DNA of 9,182 nucleotides from Actinomycetes bacterium. GTDB lineage: Bacteria; Actinomycetota; Acidimicrobiia; Acidimicrobiales; RAAP-2. The position numbers and the translations under genes were made by a program. The number at the start of each line of letters is the position of its first letter. Within the stretch, counting starts at the first letter, position 1. The notes under the pieces were generated by a model that saw only the letters and a list, made by a program, of their open reading frames with translations, had not been told where the DNA came from and did not search any database. This document shows, piece after piece, positions 1 through 6,309 of this stretch. Location: the NCBI GenBank assembly GCA_021777285.1, contig JAJYDR010000072.1:2377-11558 (forward strand), in the 5' to 3' direction.

Positions 1-73
1 GTTTCAGCGATCTCACGCCACCGTCAACAACGACACCGAAGCGGGAAGGCTCTCGGGCTTGCAGCAAATCTAT

Positions 74-147
74 TGGAGGCGGCGTCCGGATTCGAACCGG
101 AGTACGGGGCTTTGCAGGCCCCTGCCTAACCACTCGGCCACGCCGCC
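74..147 (-). tRNA. trnC: tRNA-Cys (anticodon GCA), CCA encoded
   Basis: Read on the minus strand, this folds as a complete cloverleaf. The 7-bp acceptor GGCGGCG pairs with CGCCGCC. The D-arm begins GCCGAG. The anticodon stem GGGGC/GCCCC encloses the loop CTGCAAA, whose anticodon GCA lies at 115-113. The T-arm is TCCGG-TTCGAAT-CCGGA. The discriminator base is U, as is usual for cysteine tRNA, and the terminal CCA is encoded at 76-74. It starts 13 nt after the stop codon of the small membrane-protein gene on the same strand. The 73 bases beyond its 3' end show no gene I can recognise. Confidence 0.97.
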
Positions 148-150
148 AGG

Positions 151-168
151 ACCAGTGATCTTACTGGT
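151..168. repeat. Short inverted repeat between membrane-protein gene and tRNA-Cys
   Basis: ACCAGT at 151-156 and ACTGGT at 163-168 form a 6-bp stem with a 6-nt loop. It overlaps the TAA stop (163-161) of the small membrane-protein gene and lies just upstream of the tRNA 5' end. No T-run follows on the minus strand, so this is not a clear terminator. It could help separate or process the tRNA from an upstream transcript, or be chance. Confidence 0.3.
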
Positions 169-340
169 GTGAGCGAGGCCGACGGTGCGTCACGCGCCAG
201 ACTCCCACGATGATCAGAGCCAGCACCGCCAGGTACACGAGTACGCGCAAGGTCGAGACGATCCATCCGATCACCGATAAGACGAGCAGAATGAGCACGA
301 TCACGCCCACCACCGTCAGGACGATCTTCGCGTTCTTCAT
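161..340 (-). CDS. Small two-helix membrane protein, function unknown
   Basis: This gene encodes 59 residues that I cannot assign to a named family. It starts at ATG 340-338, preceded by a strong ribosome site, GGTGGAGG, ending 4 nt before the start. Longer in-frame upstream extensions lack such a site and look non-coding. Residues 6-29 and 31-49 are two strongly hydrophobic segments joined by a very short turn with one Arg, which fits a helical hairpin in the membrane. The last ten residues are a basic tail (RVTHRRPRSHQ), probably cytoplasmic. The gene ends 13 nt before tRNA-Cys on the same strand. No clear promoter or terminator is seen in 341-518, so its relation to the catabolic operon upstream is open. 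Confidence 0.72.
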   Translation of the reverse strand: MKNAKIVLTVVGVIVLILLVLSVIGWIVSTLRVLVYLAVLALIIVGVWRVTHRRPRSHQ

Positions 341-518
341 GATGCCTCCACCCAATGTGGTACTCGACTGCCCGTCTCTGCCACGGTACACGCCCGCGCT
401 GCCCAATCCTTGCCACCGACCTCGTCGAGGCGTGGAAGGCTCCACCACACGGTGCGAATGAATCTCCATCGCGACGTGTGCGGCTTGGACAGGGACGATG
501 AGTCGTCGCGAGGTGCCC

Positions 519-1541
519 CTAGGCCGAAAGAGTAACTTTGGACAGCCCAGGGGGTGAATCAATGGGACGGTGACGACGCTCACCCAGGCGCAGCGCGAGT
601 ACCTGGCCGGCGACGACCTCGGCGAGGCCCACCAACCAGTCCGGACCCTGGACGGGCAGTTCGATGTCATCGTGCGCTCCGACATCAGCCGAATTCACTC
701 CGCGCAGACTGATGGTCGACATACCCATCCGTCGTGCCGCGTCGACCACCTGAACAGCCAACTCGAGCGAGAGATCGGACGTCATCACCACGACCAGTGT
801 GGCGTCGCGTCCCTCAGCGCCCAGCGGGCCGTGGAGAAAGTCCGCCACGGAGAAGGCCTCTGCCCGGACGCCCGCCACCTCGCGAATTTTCAACGCGATC
901 TCCAGCGCCACCGGATAGCCAACGCCGCGACCGATCACCGTGACACCTCGCGGCGCATCGAGCACTGCCAGGGGCCACGCGGCCTCGAGCGCCCATTGAG
1001 CCGTCTCGTCGACCGACTGAGCCAAGACCCCATCCTCATCAAGCTGGCTGCGGCCCAGGGAGCCCACGAGTTGGACGACTGCTTGCCACGTCGCCGAAAA
1101 GGTCTTCGTCGACGCCACCGCCCGCTCCCGACCTACCGCAAGATCGATCACGCGTGTGCTGGCGTACGCGAGCGGCGAGTCCGGCGCATTCGTGATCGTC
1201 ACCGTAGGGCACCCCTGAGTATTTGCCTCGCCGATAACCTCAGCAATACCCGGAGAACGTCCCGACTGCGAAATCGCCAAGACACCCGCACCTCGAAGCC
1301 CGATAGAGCGTTCACCACCATAGAGCGAGGGCGTGGCCAACGCGACGAGCAGGCCCAGTTCGCGGCCAGCGAGGTACTGGAAGAAGATTGCAGCGTGATC
1401 CGATGAGCCGCGGCCCGCGACGACCACGTGAGTAACACCCTCCCACGAACGAGCGGCTGTATTGGCGGCGCGGCGCCCGGCGTCTTCCCGGCTCGACAGT
1501 AGCCTCCCCTGGGATCGAATCTCCTCTTCGAACACGCTCAT
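519..1541 (-). CDS. Double-SIS phosphosugar protein, probable glucosamine-6-phosphate deaminase (NagB-II/AgaS type)
   Basis: This 340-residue protein has two SIS (sugar isomerase) domains and no glutamine amidotransferase domain, so it is not full-length GlmS. The first SIS domain has GRGSS (43-47), SQSGRSPG (91-98) and STKTF (144-148). The second has GRGVGYP (204-210), ALEIALKIRE (212-221, with the conserved Glu221) and FLHGP (235-239). The C-terminal PGLSKVT is typical of this subfamily. Relatives deaminate GlcN-6-P to fructose-6-P (NagB-II) or act on related aminosugar phosphates. Here it follows MurQ-NagA, whose product is GlcN-6-P, so deamination is the natural role; this is inferred from context. 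The start chosen is ATG 1541, giving the family-like N-terminus MSVFEEEI. An in-frame GTG at 1589 has a GGAGG that sits too close. A G-rich stretch (GGTGGGGGT) lies about 8 nt upstream of the ATG. No convincing terminator follows. Confidence 0.85.
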   Translation of the reverse strand: MSVFEEEIRSQGRLLSSREDAGRRAANTAARSWEGVTHVVVAGRGSSDHAAIFFQYLAGRELGLLVALATPSLYGGERSIGLRGAGVLAISQSGRSPGIAEVIGEANTQGCPTVTITNAPDSPLAYASTRVIDLAVGRERAVASTKTFSATWQAVVQLVGSLGRSQLDEDGVLAQSVDETAQWALEAAWPLAVLDAPRGVTVIGRGVGYPVALEIALKIREVAGVRAEAFSVADFLHGPLGAEGRDATLVVVMTSDLSLELAVQVVDAARRMGMSTISLRGVNSADVGAHDDIELPVQGPDWLVGLAEVVAGQVLALRLGERRHRPIDSPPGLSKVTLSA

Positions 1542-1624
1542 CACACACGCACCCCCACCGCGAGCCAGCCCTCCCAGCGCGCGCCGCACCCCTCCGAAAG
1601 CCTGTGCCTCCCCGCAGACGCCAT
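1541..1624 (-). other. Possible 27-codon leader ORF overlapping the SIS-gene start
   Basis: In the 111-nt gap between MurQ-NagA and the SIS gene, an ATG at 1624-1622 opens a 27-codon frame. It ends in TGA at 1543-1541, and the A of this stop is also the A of the next gene's ATG (TGATG). That arrangement is typical of translational coupling. The frame has no good ribosome site of its own, and its Arg/Gly/Trp-rich product resembles nothing I know. The gap also holds four GGAGG motifs on the minus strand (complements at 1640-1644, 1607-1611, 1591-1595 and 1570-1574). A chance ORF in GC-rich DNA is quite possible. Confidence 0.2.
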
Positions 1625-1652
1625 CTCGGTCAGGGAGTGCCTCCGAACACGC

Positions 1653-3707
1653 CTAGGTGAGTTCATGGTCGCGCCCATTCACCAGTAATGACGTAAGCGA
1701 GAGCGACTCGTCAACGATCGCCATGGTGGCGGGCGAACCAGGCCGTAACGACGCGATCCCCCCTCGACCCATCTCACGCGCGGGGAGCCACGTCACGGCG
1801 CGCAGCGCGTCAATGGGATCGACCCCCACCTGCGAGAGGTGATGCAGCCCTTGACGCAAGGGCGTTGTGCCCCCCGCTAACGTCCCATCGGCCCGGCGCG
1901 CAACGCCATTTTCCACGTTCACCACGACGTCGCCAAGCGAATACGTACCATCCGCCAACCCTGCGGCGGCGAGCGCATCAGAGACGACGGAGCATCGACC
2001 TTTGGCCGACGCAAACGCGAGACGAAGCATCTCGTCGGCGACGTGCAACCCGTCGGCGATCACGTGCACGCCAACACGAGGATCGCTCAACGCGGCCGCC
2101 GCAAGGCCGGGTTGGCGGGCCGACATCGGCTCCATCGCATTAAAGAGATGCGTCACCACTCGTGCTCCATCATCGAAAGCCTGCCGCGCCTCCATCGCCG
2201 TCGCCGCGCTATGGCCGATGGCCACAACGCACCGCCCACGGACGGCCCGAATGAGGACTTGCGCGCCGGGTAGCTCGGGAGCCAGGGTGACCGTACTCAC
2301 ACCTCCTGGTGCGAGCAATCTCTCTAGGAGATCCAGGTCAGGAGAGCGTAATTTCTGCGCCGGATGAGTACCAGATCGGCGTGGCGACAGGAAGGGACCC
2401 TCCAGGTGAACACCGAGAATTCGCGCACCTTCAGCGGTTCGGCGTGCCCGGTTGATGACGTCGATGGCGCGAACGACTTCCCCTTCGTCACTGGTGATCA
2501 AAGTGGGCTGATATGCGACCACGCCATCGCGCAGAAGCGAGCGGCCCATCGCGACCACATCGTCAACGTCGGCGCCGAGCAAATCAACTCCGCCGTACCC
2601 GTTGACCTGGAGATCGACCAACCCCGGCACCGCAACACCTTGTCCCCGGCCCGAGAGACCAACCGCCACGATCTCACCATCGGCGATCGCGACGTCACCC
2701 TCGATCAGCTCACCATCGATCAACGCTCCGGCCACACCCAGTCGTCGCACCGCACCATTTCCCCGGCGCGACGGTCCCACCGTTGACGTCAACGCGATCT
2801 GTTCGCAAGCGGCGCGCAGGTGCCCACGCACCCGATCGAGCTCGCTCTGCGCTTCATCGGCATCGAGGTGAGCCATGACCATCAGCGCGGCGACCTTGGG
2901 CCGCCAACTACTCAACTCCAGTGCCTCTCGCGCCTGCTCGGCCCCACAGTGAGCAACCCGCGCCACCATTCGTATTGCCCGTTCGCGCAACTTCTCGTTG
3001 GTGGGGCGAAGGTCGATCATGACGTTACCGAAAGTCTTTCCCAACTGCACCATCACCGCAGTCGAGATGACGTTGAGAACAATCTTTTGCACGGTGCCTG
3101 CGTTGAGTCTCGTCGACCCCGCGATGACTTCGGGCCCCACGGGAATCTCAATCGCGATATCGCAGAGCCGACCAATCTCCGTATCGCGGTTGCACGCCAG
3201 CGCCACAGTTGTCGATCCCGCGCGACGAGCTTCACTGAGGGCGCCGACCACAAACGGAGTCCGCCCGCTCGCCGAAATGCCCAACACCACGTCGCGTGAT
3301 GTAGCTCTAGCGCCGCGGACTGCGGCGCTACCAGCATCTCCGTCATCCTCCGCGTTCTCCACTGGCGTCGAGAACGCGGAGTCGCCACCCGCGAGTAGCG
3401 CAATAATTTGTCCGCGTGGGGAACTAAATGTCGGCCCCGCCTCCGCGGCGTCCAACATGCCAAGGCGCCCGGCAGTTCCGGCTCCGACGTAGATTAGACG
3501 TCCCCCATCAGCCAGGCGCGACGTCACGGTGTCGACTGCTTGGCTGATCGAGGGTACGGCCGCTCTAACCAGACCCGGAAGGAGCGCCACATCGCCACAC
3601 ATCAAGTCGACGAGATCCCGAGTGTTGAGCAAGTCCAAATCAACGGTGCTAGCACGTACTTGCTCCGTTTCGAGATCCTCCAAGGCGGGTCCGCGATGTT
3701 CACTCAC
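1653..3707 (-). CDS. murQ-nagA: Fused MurQ-NagA: MurNAc-6-phosphate etherase joined to GlcNAc-6-phosphate deacetylase
   Basis: One 684-residue cytoplasmic polypeptide would catalyse two successive steps: MurNAc-6-P to GlcNAc-6-P plus D-lactate, then GlcNAc-6-P to GlcN-6-P plus acetate. Residues 1-305 are a full-length MurQ. They show the N-terminal LETEQ (12-16), YVGAGTAGRLGMLDAAE (73-89) and SASGRTP (145-151). Glu89 and Glu120 have the same 31-residue spacing as the E. coli catalytic pair Glu83/Glu114. A flexible linker (about 306-322) leads to a complete NagA (about 323-684). Its features are QVNG (367-370), as in the E. coli-type metal site, HLEGPF with metal ligand Glu436, GHS with His499, THLFNAM with His520, ADGLH with His555, and VSDA with catalytic Asp577. 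The start is GTG 3707, after GGAGG with 7-nt spacing; it overlaps the previous gene's TGA (GTGA). Starts further upstream would lie inside the hydrolase gene. No frameshift or stop separates the halves. Confidence 0.95.
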   Translation of the reverse strand: MSEHRGPALEDLETEQVRASTVDLDLLNTRDLVDLMCGDVALLPGLVRAAVPSISQAVDTVTSRLADGGRLIYVGAGTAGRLGMLDAAEAGPTFSSPRGQIIALLAGGDSAFSTPVENAEDDGDAGSAAVRGARATSRDVVLGISASGRTPFVVGALSEARRAGSTTVALACNRDTEIGRLCDIAIEIPVGPEVIAGSTRLNAGTVQKIVLNVISTAVMVQLGKTFGNVMIDLRPTNEKLRERAIRMVARVAHCGAEQAREALELSSWRPKVAALMVMAHLDADEAQSELDRVRGHLRAACEQIALTSTVGPSRRGNGAVRRLGVAGALIDGELIEGDVAIADGEIVAVGLSGRGQGVAVPGLVDLQVNGYGGVDLLGADVDDVVAMGRSLLRDGVVAYQPTLITSDEGEVVRAIDVINRARRTAEGARILGVHLEGPFLSPRRSGTHPAQKLRSPDLDLLERLLAPGGVSTVTLAPELPGAQVLIRAVRGRCVVAIGHSAATAMEARQAFDDGARVVTHLFNAMEPMSARQPGLAAAALSDPRVGVHVIADGLHVADEMLRLAFASAKGRCSVVSDALAAAGLADGTYSLGDVVVNVENGVARRADGTLAGGTTPLRQGLHHLSQVGVDPIDALRAVTWLPAREMGRGGIASLRPGSPATMAIVDESLSLTSLLVNGRDHELT

Positions 3708-4798
3708 GCCACCACCTCCAACACACGTTGGTGCAGGTCCTCGCGAAACGTGGTCTGTCGCTCCATTTGGCGAACGGGGTGGATCGCATTGGTCAACAGG
3801 ACGACCGCCACATCCAACCCCGGAGCCACGAGTAGTGAGGTGCCTGTGAAGCCCGTATGCCATATCGTCCCAGGGGGCCATTCCCCCCACTCCGTGGGAG
3901 TGACGCGCCAACCCAGTCCCCGCACCTCCGGAGACTGCCCCACGGCAGCGCGCGCCATCTCGCGCACTGTCGACTCCTCCAGGATCGACGGCGATGACCC
4001 GCCGAGAAGGGACATGGCGAAGCGGGTGAGATCGCCCGCCGAGGCGAAAAGACCCGCGTGACCGCTCACGCCTCCCATGGCGAACGCGTTCCCATCGTGC
4101 ACGTCACCCCAGACCAGTCCAGGACCTTGGCGTTGATCGCCGTCGAGCTCCGTGGCAGCCGTCCTGCGACGTTGACCGGGTGTCGGGCGAAAGCGCGCCG
4201 TCGACATGGCGAGCGGGCGAGATATGACCCCACGGAAGAGACGATCCAGCGACACACCCGCGCATCTCTCAATAGCCCATCCCAGAAGCATGAAGTTGAG
4301 GTCGCTGTAGAGCACGTCGTGCGGACCAAGTTTGCCAGCCACCTCGCGCATCAGCGCTTCACGAATCGAAGTTGTCCCGACTGCGTAGCGGTAGAAGGGG
4401 AAGTGGGCCGCGAGGCCCGAGGTGTGGGTCAATAGTTCCCGCAGTGTCGTCTCAGAATGAGGGTAGTCAGGCACCCAACGCTGCAGCGCGTGATCCAGGT
4501 CCCAGTGGCCACCATCACGGAGCCACAGCGCTAGCGGTGTCGTGACAACGACTTTGGTTAGTGATGCGAGATCGTACAGTGTCGTGGAACGAATCGGCAC
4601 GCTTTCGCCAACTCGGCACGCTTCCCCACCGTAGATCCGAACTCTCTCGCCGCCAGATCCCGCGATCACAAGATCGAATCCCGAGGGGAACTCATCCACC
4701 AGTGCCTGTCCGAGCAGCGACAAAAGCGCTGCGAGTCGTCTCCCTCGCAGGCTTTCGTCACGAACCGACAAGGTGAGGTTCATCGTAGCGCCCGACAC
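3704..4798 (-). CDS. Cytoplasmic serine hydrolase, beta-lactamase/PBP4-like (class C) family
   Basis: This 364-residue enzyme has the beta-lactamase/DD-peptidase fold. The nucleophile motif is S79-L-T-K82, the second motif is Y164-S-D (in the usual YxN position) and the third is H314-T-G316, replacing KTG. HTSG (125-128) and GHAGLFAS (246-253) are typical of the esterase/peptidase branch rather than of true beta-lactamases. There is no signal peptide or membrane segment, so it should act in the cytoplasm on imported material. The start is GTG 4798, one nt after the regulator's TGA, with GAGGGG 5 nt upstream; an internal ATG at 4783 lacks such a site. The 3' end overlaps murQ-nagA by 4 nt. Bacillus subtilis also has a member of this family (ybbE) in its murQ operon, so the link to MurNAc recycling has precedent. 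The substrate is unknown; a muropeptide or an ester/amide of MurNAc is plausible. Confidence 0.88.
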   Translation of the reverse strand: MSGATMNLTLSVRDESLRGRRLAALLSLLGQALVDEFPSGFDLVIAGSGGERVRIYGGEACRVGESVPIRSTTLYDLASLTKVVVTTPLALWLRDGGHWDLDHALQRWVPDYPHSETTLRELLTHTSGLAAHFPFYRYAVGTTSIREALMREVAGKLGPHDVLYSDLNFMLLGWAIERCAGVSLDRLFRGVISRPLAMSTARFRPTPGQRRRTAATELDGDQRQGPGLVWGDVHDGNAFAMGGVSGHAGLFASAGDLTRFAMSLLGGSSPSILEESTVREMARAAVGQSPEVRGLGWRVTPTEWGEWPPGTIWHTGFTGTSLLVAPGLDVAVVLLTNAIHPVRQMERQTTFREDLHQRVLEVVA

Positions 4799-4799
4799 T

Positions 4800-6101
4800 T
4801 CATCCCCTCGGGGCCGGCGTCGATGCCCATTTCGCGTCGTCGAACGCTACCGACCGCACAAGACGGATCTCATCCGCGCGATACTCCTGCTCCACACGAC
4901 GCGAACCGTCCGGCCGAAAACCCAACCCGCCGTAGAACTTGCGGGCTGTCGCGTTCTTCTCGAAAACCCAGAGGGTGATCGGTCGCGAACCTGCACTCAC
5001 CAGTTCCGCGATCGCGTAGCGCAGTAGGCGGGTCCCGACTCCCCGTCCCGCACTCTGCGGCGACACGTAGAGCGCTGCAATATGGCCGCTGCGAGGATCG
5101 TCGACATCATCGCCAAAGCGGACGAACCCCTCAACTCCCCCGTGAGAGCTCTCCGCAAGCACCGTGCGCTGCGGCCCTGTCGCCACAAGCCGAGCCAACC
5201 ACTCGCTAACAGCGTTGGCGTCCAACGCATCGAGGATGTCCTCGTCGACTACGCCGCGGTAGCTCCCGCGCCATGCGTCGATGAAAACCCGAGCCAGCGG
5301 ACCAGCATCCTCGCGGCGTGCAATGCGCAGTCGCACGTCAGGAACCGATGTACGACGCATTGAACCCGGCGGCTCCAAACGCGTCTTGAACTGGAATCGG
5401 TCACCCCGATATAAAGAGCACACGTATTCGACTGGTGCTCCCCGAACGTCGACGCTGCAGCGCGAAAACATCAAGAGTGGGGCCCCCACCCACACGTTCA
5501 ACAGAGTCGCTTCGCGTTCACCCGCCAGGGATACTTCAATCGTCTCCTCCGCCGACGCCAGCGTCACGTCATAGTCGGAAGACAGCAACCGGTACAACGA
5601 CTGGTCCTCCACCAGCGCCGCAGTAATCCCGTCGAAGCGCAGCGCGTCAAGGTACACCGTCTCTATCGCTATGGGATCACCGTCGGCGAGTCGGAGTCGC
5701 TCCAACCGAAGCACTTCAGAGTCAGGTGCCACTCGCAACGCTGCACTCACGTCAGCTGCTGCCACCACGCGCCGCACGTCGAGCAACTTTGATCCGGGCA
5801 CGATCCCCTGTGACCTCATGCCCTCGGTATGACTGGTCAACTCCAGGGACTGGACGATCTTGCGGCGAGCCACGAATGTCCCCTTCCCTTGGCGGCGCGT
5901 GACACGCTGCTCACGCAGCAGCTGGCCCATCGCCTGACGCACGGTGGAGCGCGAGACACTGTATCGTTCGGCCAGTTCGCGTTCAGTAGGTAGGGGGCTG
6001 CCCTCGGGAAGGCGTTGGATGTCGCTCACGAGTACATCGTGCAGTTGCTGATACTTCGGGGATCCCACGGGCGAGGTCACGCGCAGCGGGCCCTGTGGCA
6101 C
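4800..6101 (-). CDS. GntR-family regulator (HutC/UTRA type) with a C-terminal GNAT acetyltransferase domain
   Basis: This is a 433-residue fusion. Residues 15-80 are a GntR winged helix (LPTERELAERYSVSRSTVRQ, then QGKGTFVARR). Residues 97-240 are a UTRA effector domain ending in YRGDRFQF. Residues 256-417 are a GNAT domain with the acetyl-CoA loop QSAGRGVG (349-356) and NATARKFYGGLGF (383-395). Plain GntR/UTRA proteins are about 240-250 residues, so the extra domain is clear. Regulators of this subfamily (NagR, DasR) sense aminosugar phosphates. This one heads the MurQ-NagA operon and probably represses it and the divergent importer. The start chosen is GTG 6101, with AAAGGGGG 4 nt upstream. 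A start at ATG 6170 would place the promoter and operator inside the coding region. It ends 1 nt before the hydrolase start. The acetyl acceptor is unknown. Confidence 0.9.
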   Translation of the reverse strand: MPQGPLRVTSPVGSPKYQQLHDVLVSDIQRLPEGSPLPTERELAERYSVSRSTVRQAMGQLLREQRVTRRQGKGTFVARRKIVQSLELTSHTEGMRSQGIVPGSKLLDVRRVVAAADVSAALRVAPDSEVLRLERLRLADGDPIAIETVYLDALRFDGITAALVEDQSLYRLLSSDYDVTLASAEETIEVSLAGEREATLLNVWVGAPLLMFSRCSVDVRGAPVEYVCSLYRGDRFQFKTRLEPPGSMRRTSVPDVRLRIARREDAGPLARVFIDAWRGSYRGVVDEDILDALDANAVSEWLARLVATGPQRTVLAESSHGGVEGFVRFGDDVDDPRSGHIAALYVSPQSAGRGVGTRLLRYAIAELVSAGSRPITLWVFEKNATARKFYGGLGFRPDGSRRVEQEYRADEIRLVRSVAFDDAKWASTPAPRG

Positions 6102-6105
6102 GTTT

Positions 6106-6112
6106 CCCCCTT
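6106..6112 (-). promoter_or_regulatory. Ribosome binding site deciding the GTG start of the regulator
   Basis: On the minus strand, AAGGGGG lies 4 nt (AAAC) before GTG 6101-6099. The -10 element at 6140-6135 predicts transcription starting near 6128, which rules out initiation at ATG 6170 and supports this GTG. Confidence 0.6.
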
Positions 6113-6134
6113 TATGACTCGTGGACTGCAAGTG

Positions 6135-6163
6135 AGCATACCAATCTCGATTGGTATGAGCAA
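6135..6163 (-). promoter_or_regulatory. Promoter of the minus-strand catabolic operon
   Basis: On the minus strand, TTGCTC (-35, 6163-6158) and TATGCT (-10, 6140-6135) are separated by exactly 17 bp. The expected start near 6128 leaves a leader of about 27 nt containing the regulator's ribosome site. The spacer is the operator palindrome, so a bound regulator would block RNA polymerase directly. Confidence 0.7.
6137..6158. promoter_or_regulatory. Operator: 22-bp near-perfect palindrome
   Basis: Arms CATACCAATC (6137-6146) and GATTGGTATG (6149-6158) are perfectly complementary around a 2-bp centre. The site fills the -35/-10 interval of the regulator's own promoter, the expected place for autoregulation by a dimeric GntR protein. 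The half-site ATTGGTATG recurs in the divergent promoter. Binding by the adjacent regulator is inferred from position and symmetry. Confidence 0.75.
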
Positions 6164-6249
6164 CCTTCATTCTGGTACATCTCGGTATTTTTCCCTTTAT
6201 TACAACGTTTTACGTCTTCTAAGTACTTCCGCGTCACCGCGAAGTGTTC

Positions 6250-6279
6250 TTGACGTCCGGCAATTGGTATGCCTATAGT
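6250..6279 (+). promoter_or_regulatory. Promoter of the ABC importer operon
   Basis: TTGACG (-35, 6250-6255) and TATAGT (-10, 6274-6279) are separated by 18 bp and lie 30 nt upstream of the binding-protein start. Transcription would begin near 6286, leaving about 24 nt of leader with the ribosome site. An AT-rich stretch (about 6183-6222) lies further upstream, between the two divergent promoters. Confidence 0.7.
6263..6271 (+). promoter_or_regulatory. Operator half-site in the importer promoter spacer
   Basis: ATTGGTATG here matches nine consecutive bases of the right arm of the 6137-6158 palindrome. It lies between the -35 and -10 of the importer promoter. No matching opposite arm is found on either side, so it is a half-site that may be bound weakly or cooperatively. 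It suggests common control of import and catabolism. Confidence 0.5.
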
Positions 6280-6309
6280 CAAGCGAAGGACACTCAAAGG
6301 GGGGACCTC

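Noticed and set aside
74..147. tRNA-Cys as an integration site for a mobile element
   Set aside because: No duplicated tRNA end, integrase or composition shift is visible in the window.
420..507. Small hairpins at 420-430, 432-445 and 494-507 downstream of the SIS gene as an operon terminator
   Set aside because: Stems are only 5 bp and none is followed by a T-run on the minus strand.
570..1406. Long plus-strand frames opposite the SIS and MurQ-NagA genes
   Set aside because: They are antisense shadows caused by GC-rich codon use; their Arg/His-rich translations show no recognisable domain.
6102..6170. ATG 6170 as start of the regulator
   Set aside because: It lies upstream of the inferred transcription start and would translate through the promoter and palindrome; the added 23 residues do not resemble a GntR N-terminus.
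6172..6188. TGGTAC and CGGTAT as further operator half-sites
   Set aside because: They match the ATTGGTATG half-site too loosely to separate from chance.
6244..6309. GTG 6244 as start of the binding protein
   Set aside because: It would place the -35, -10 and ribosome site within the coding region and add a non-signal-like N-terminus.
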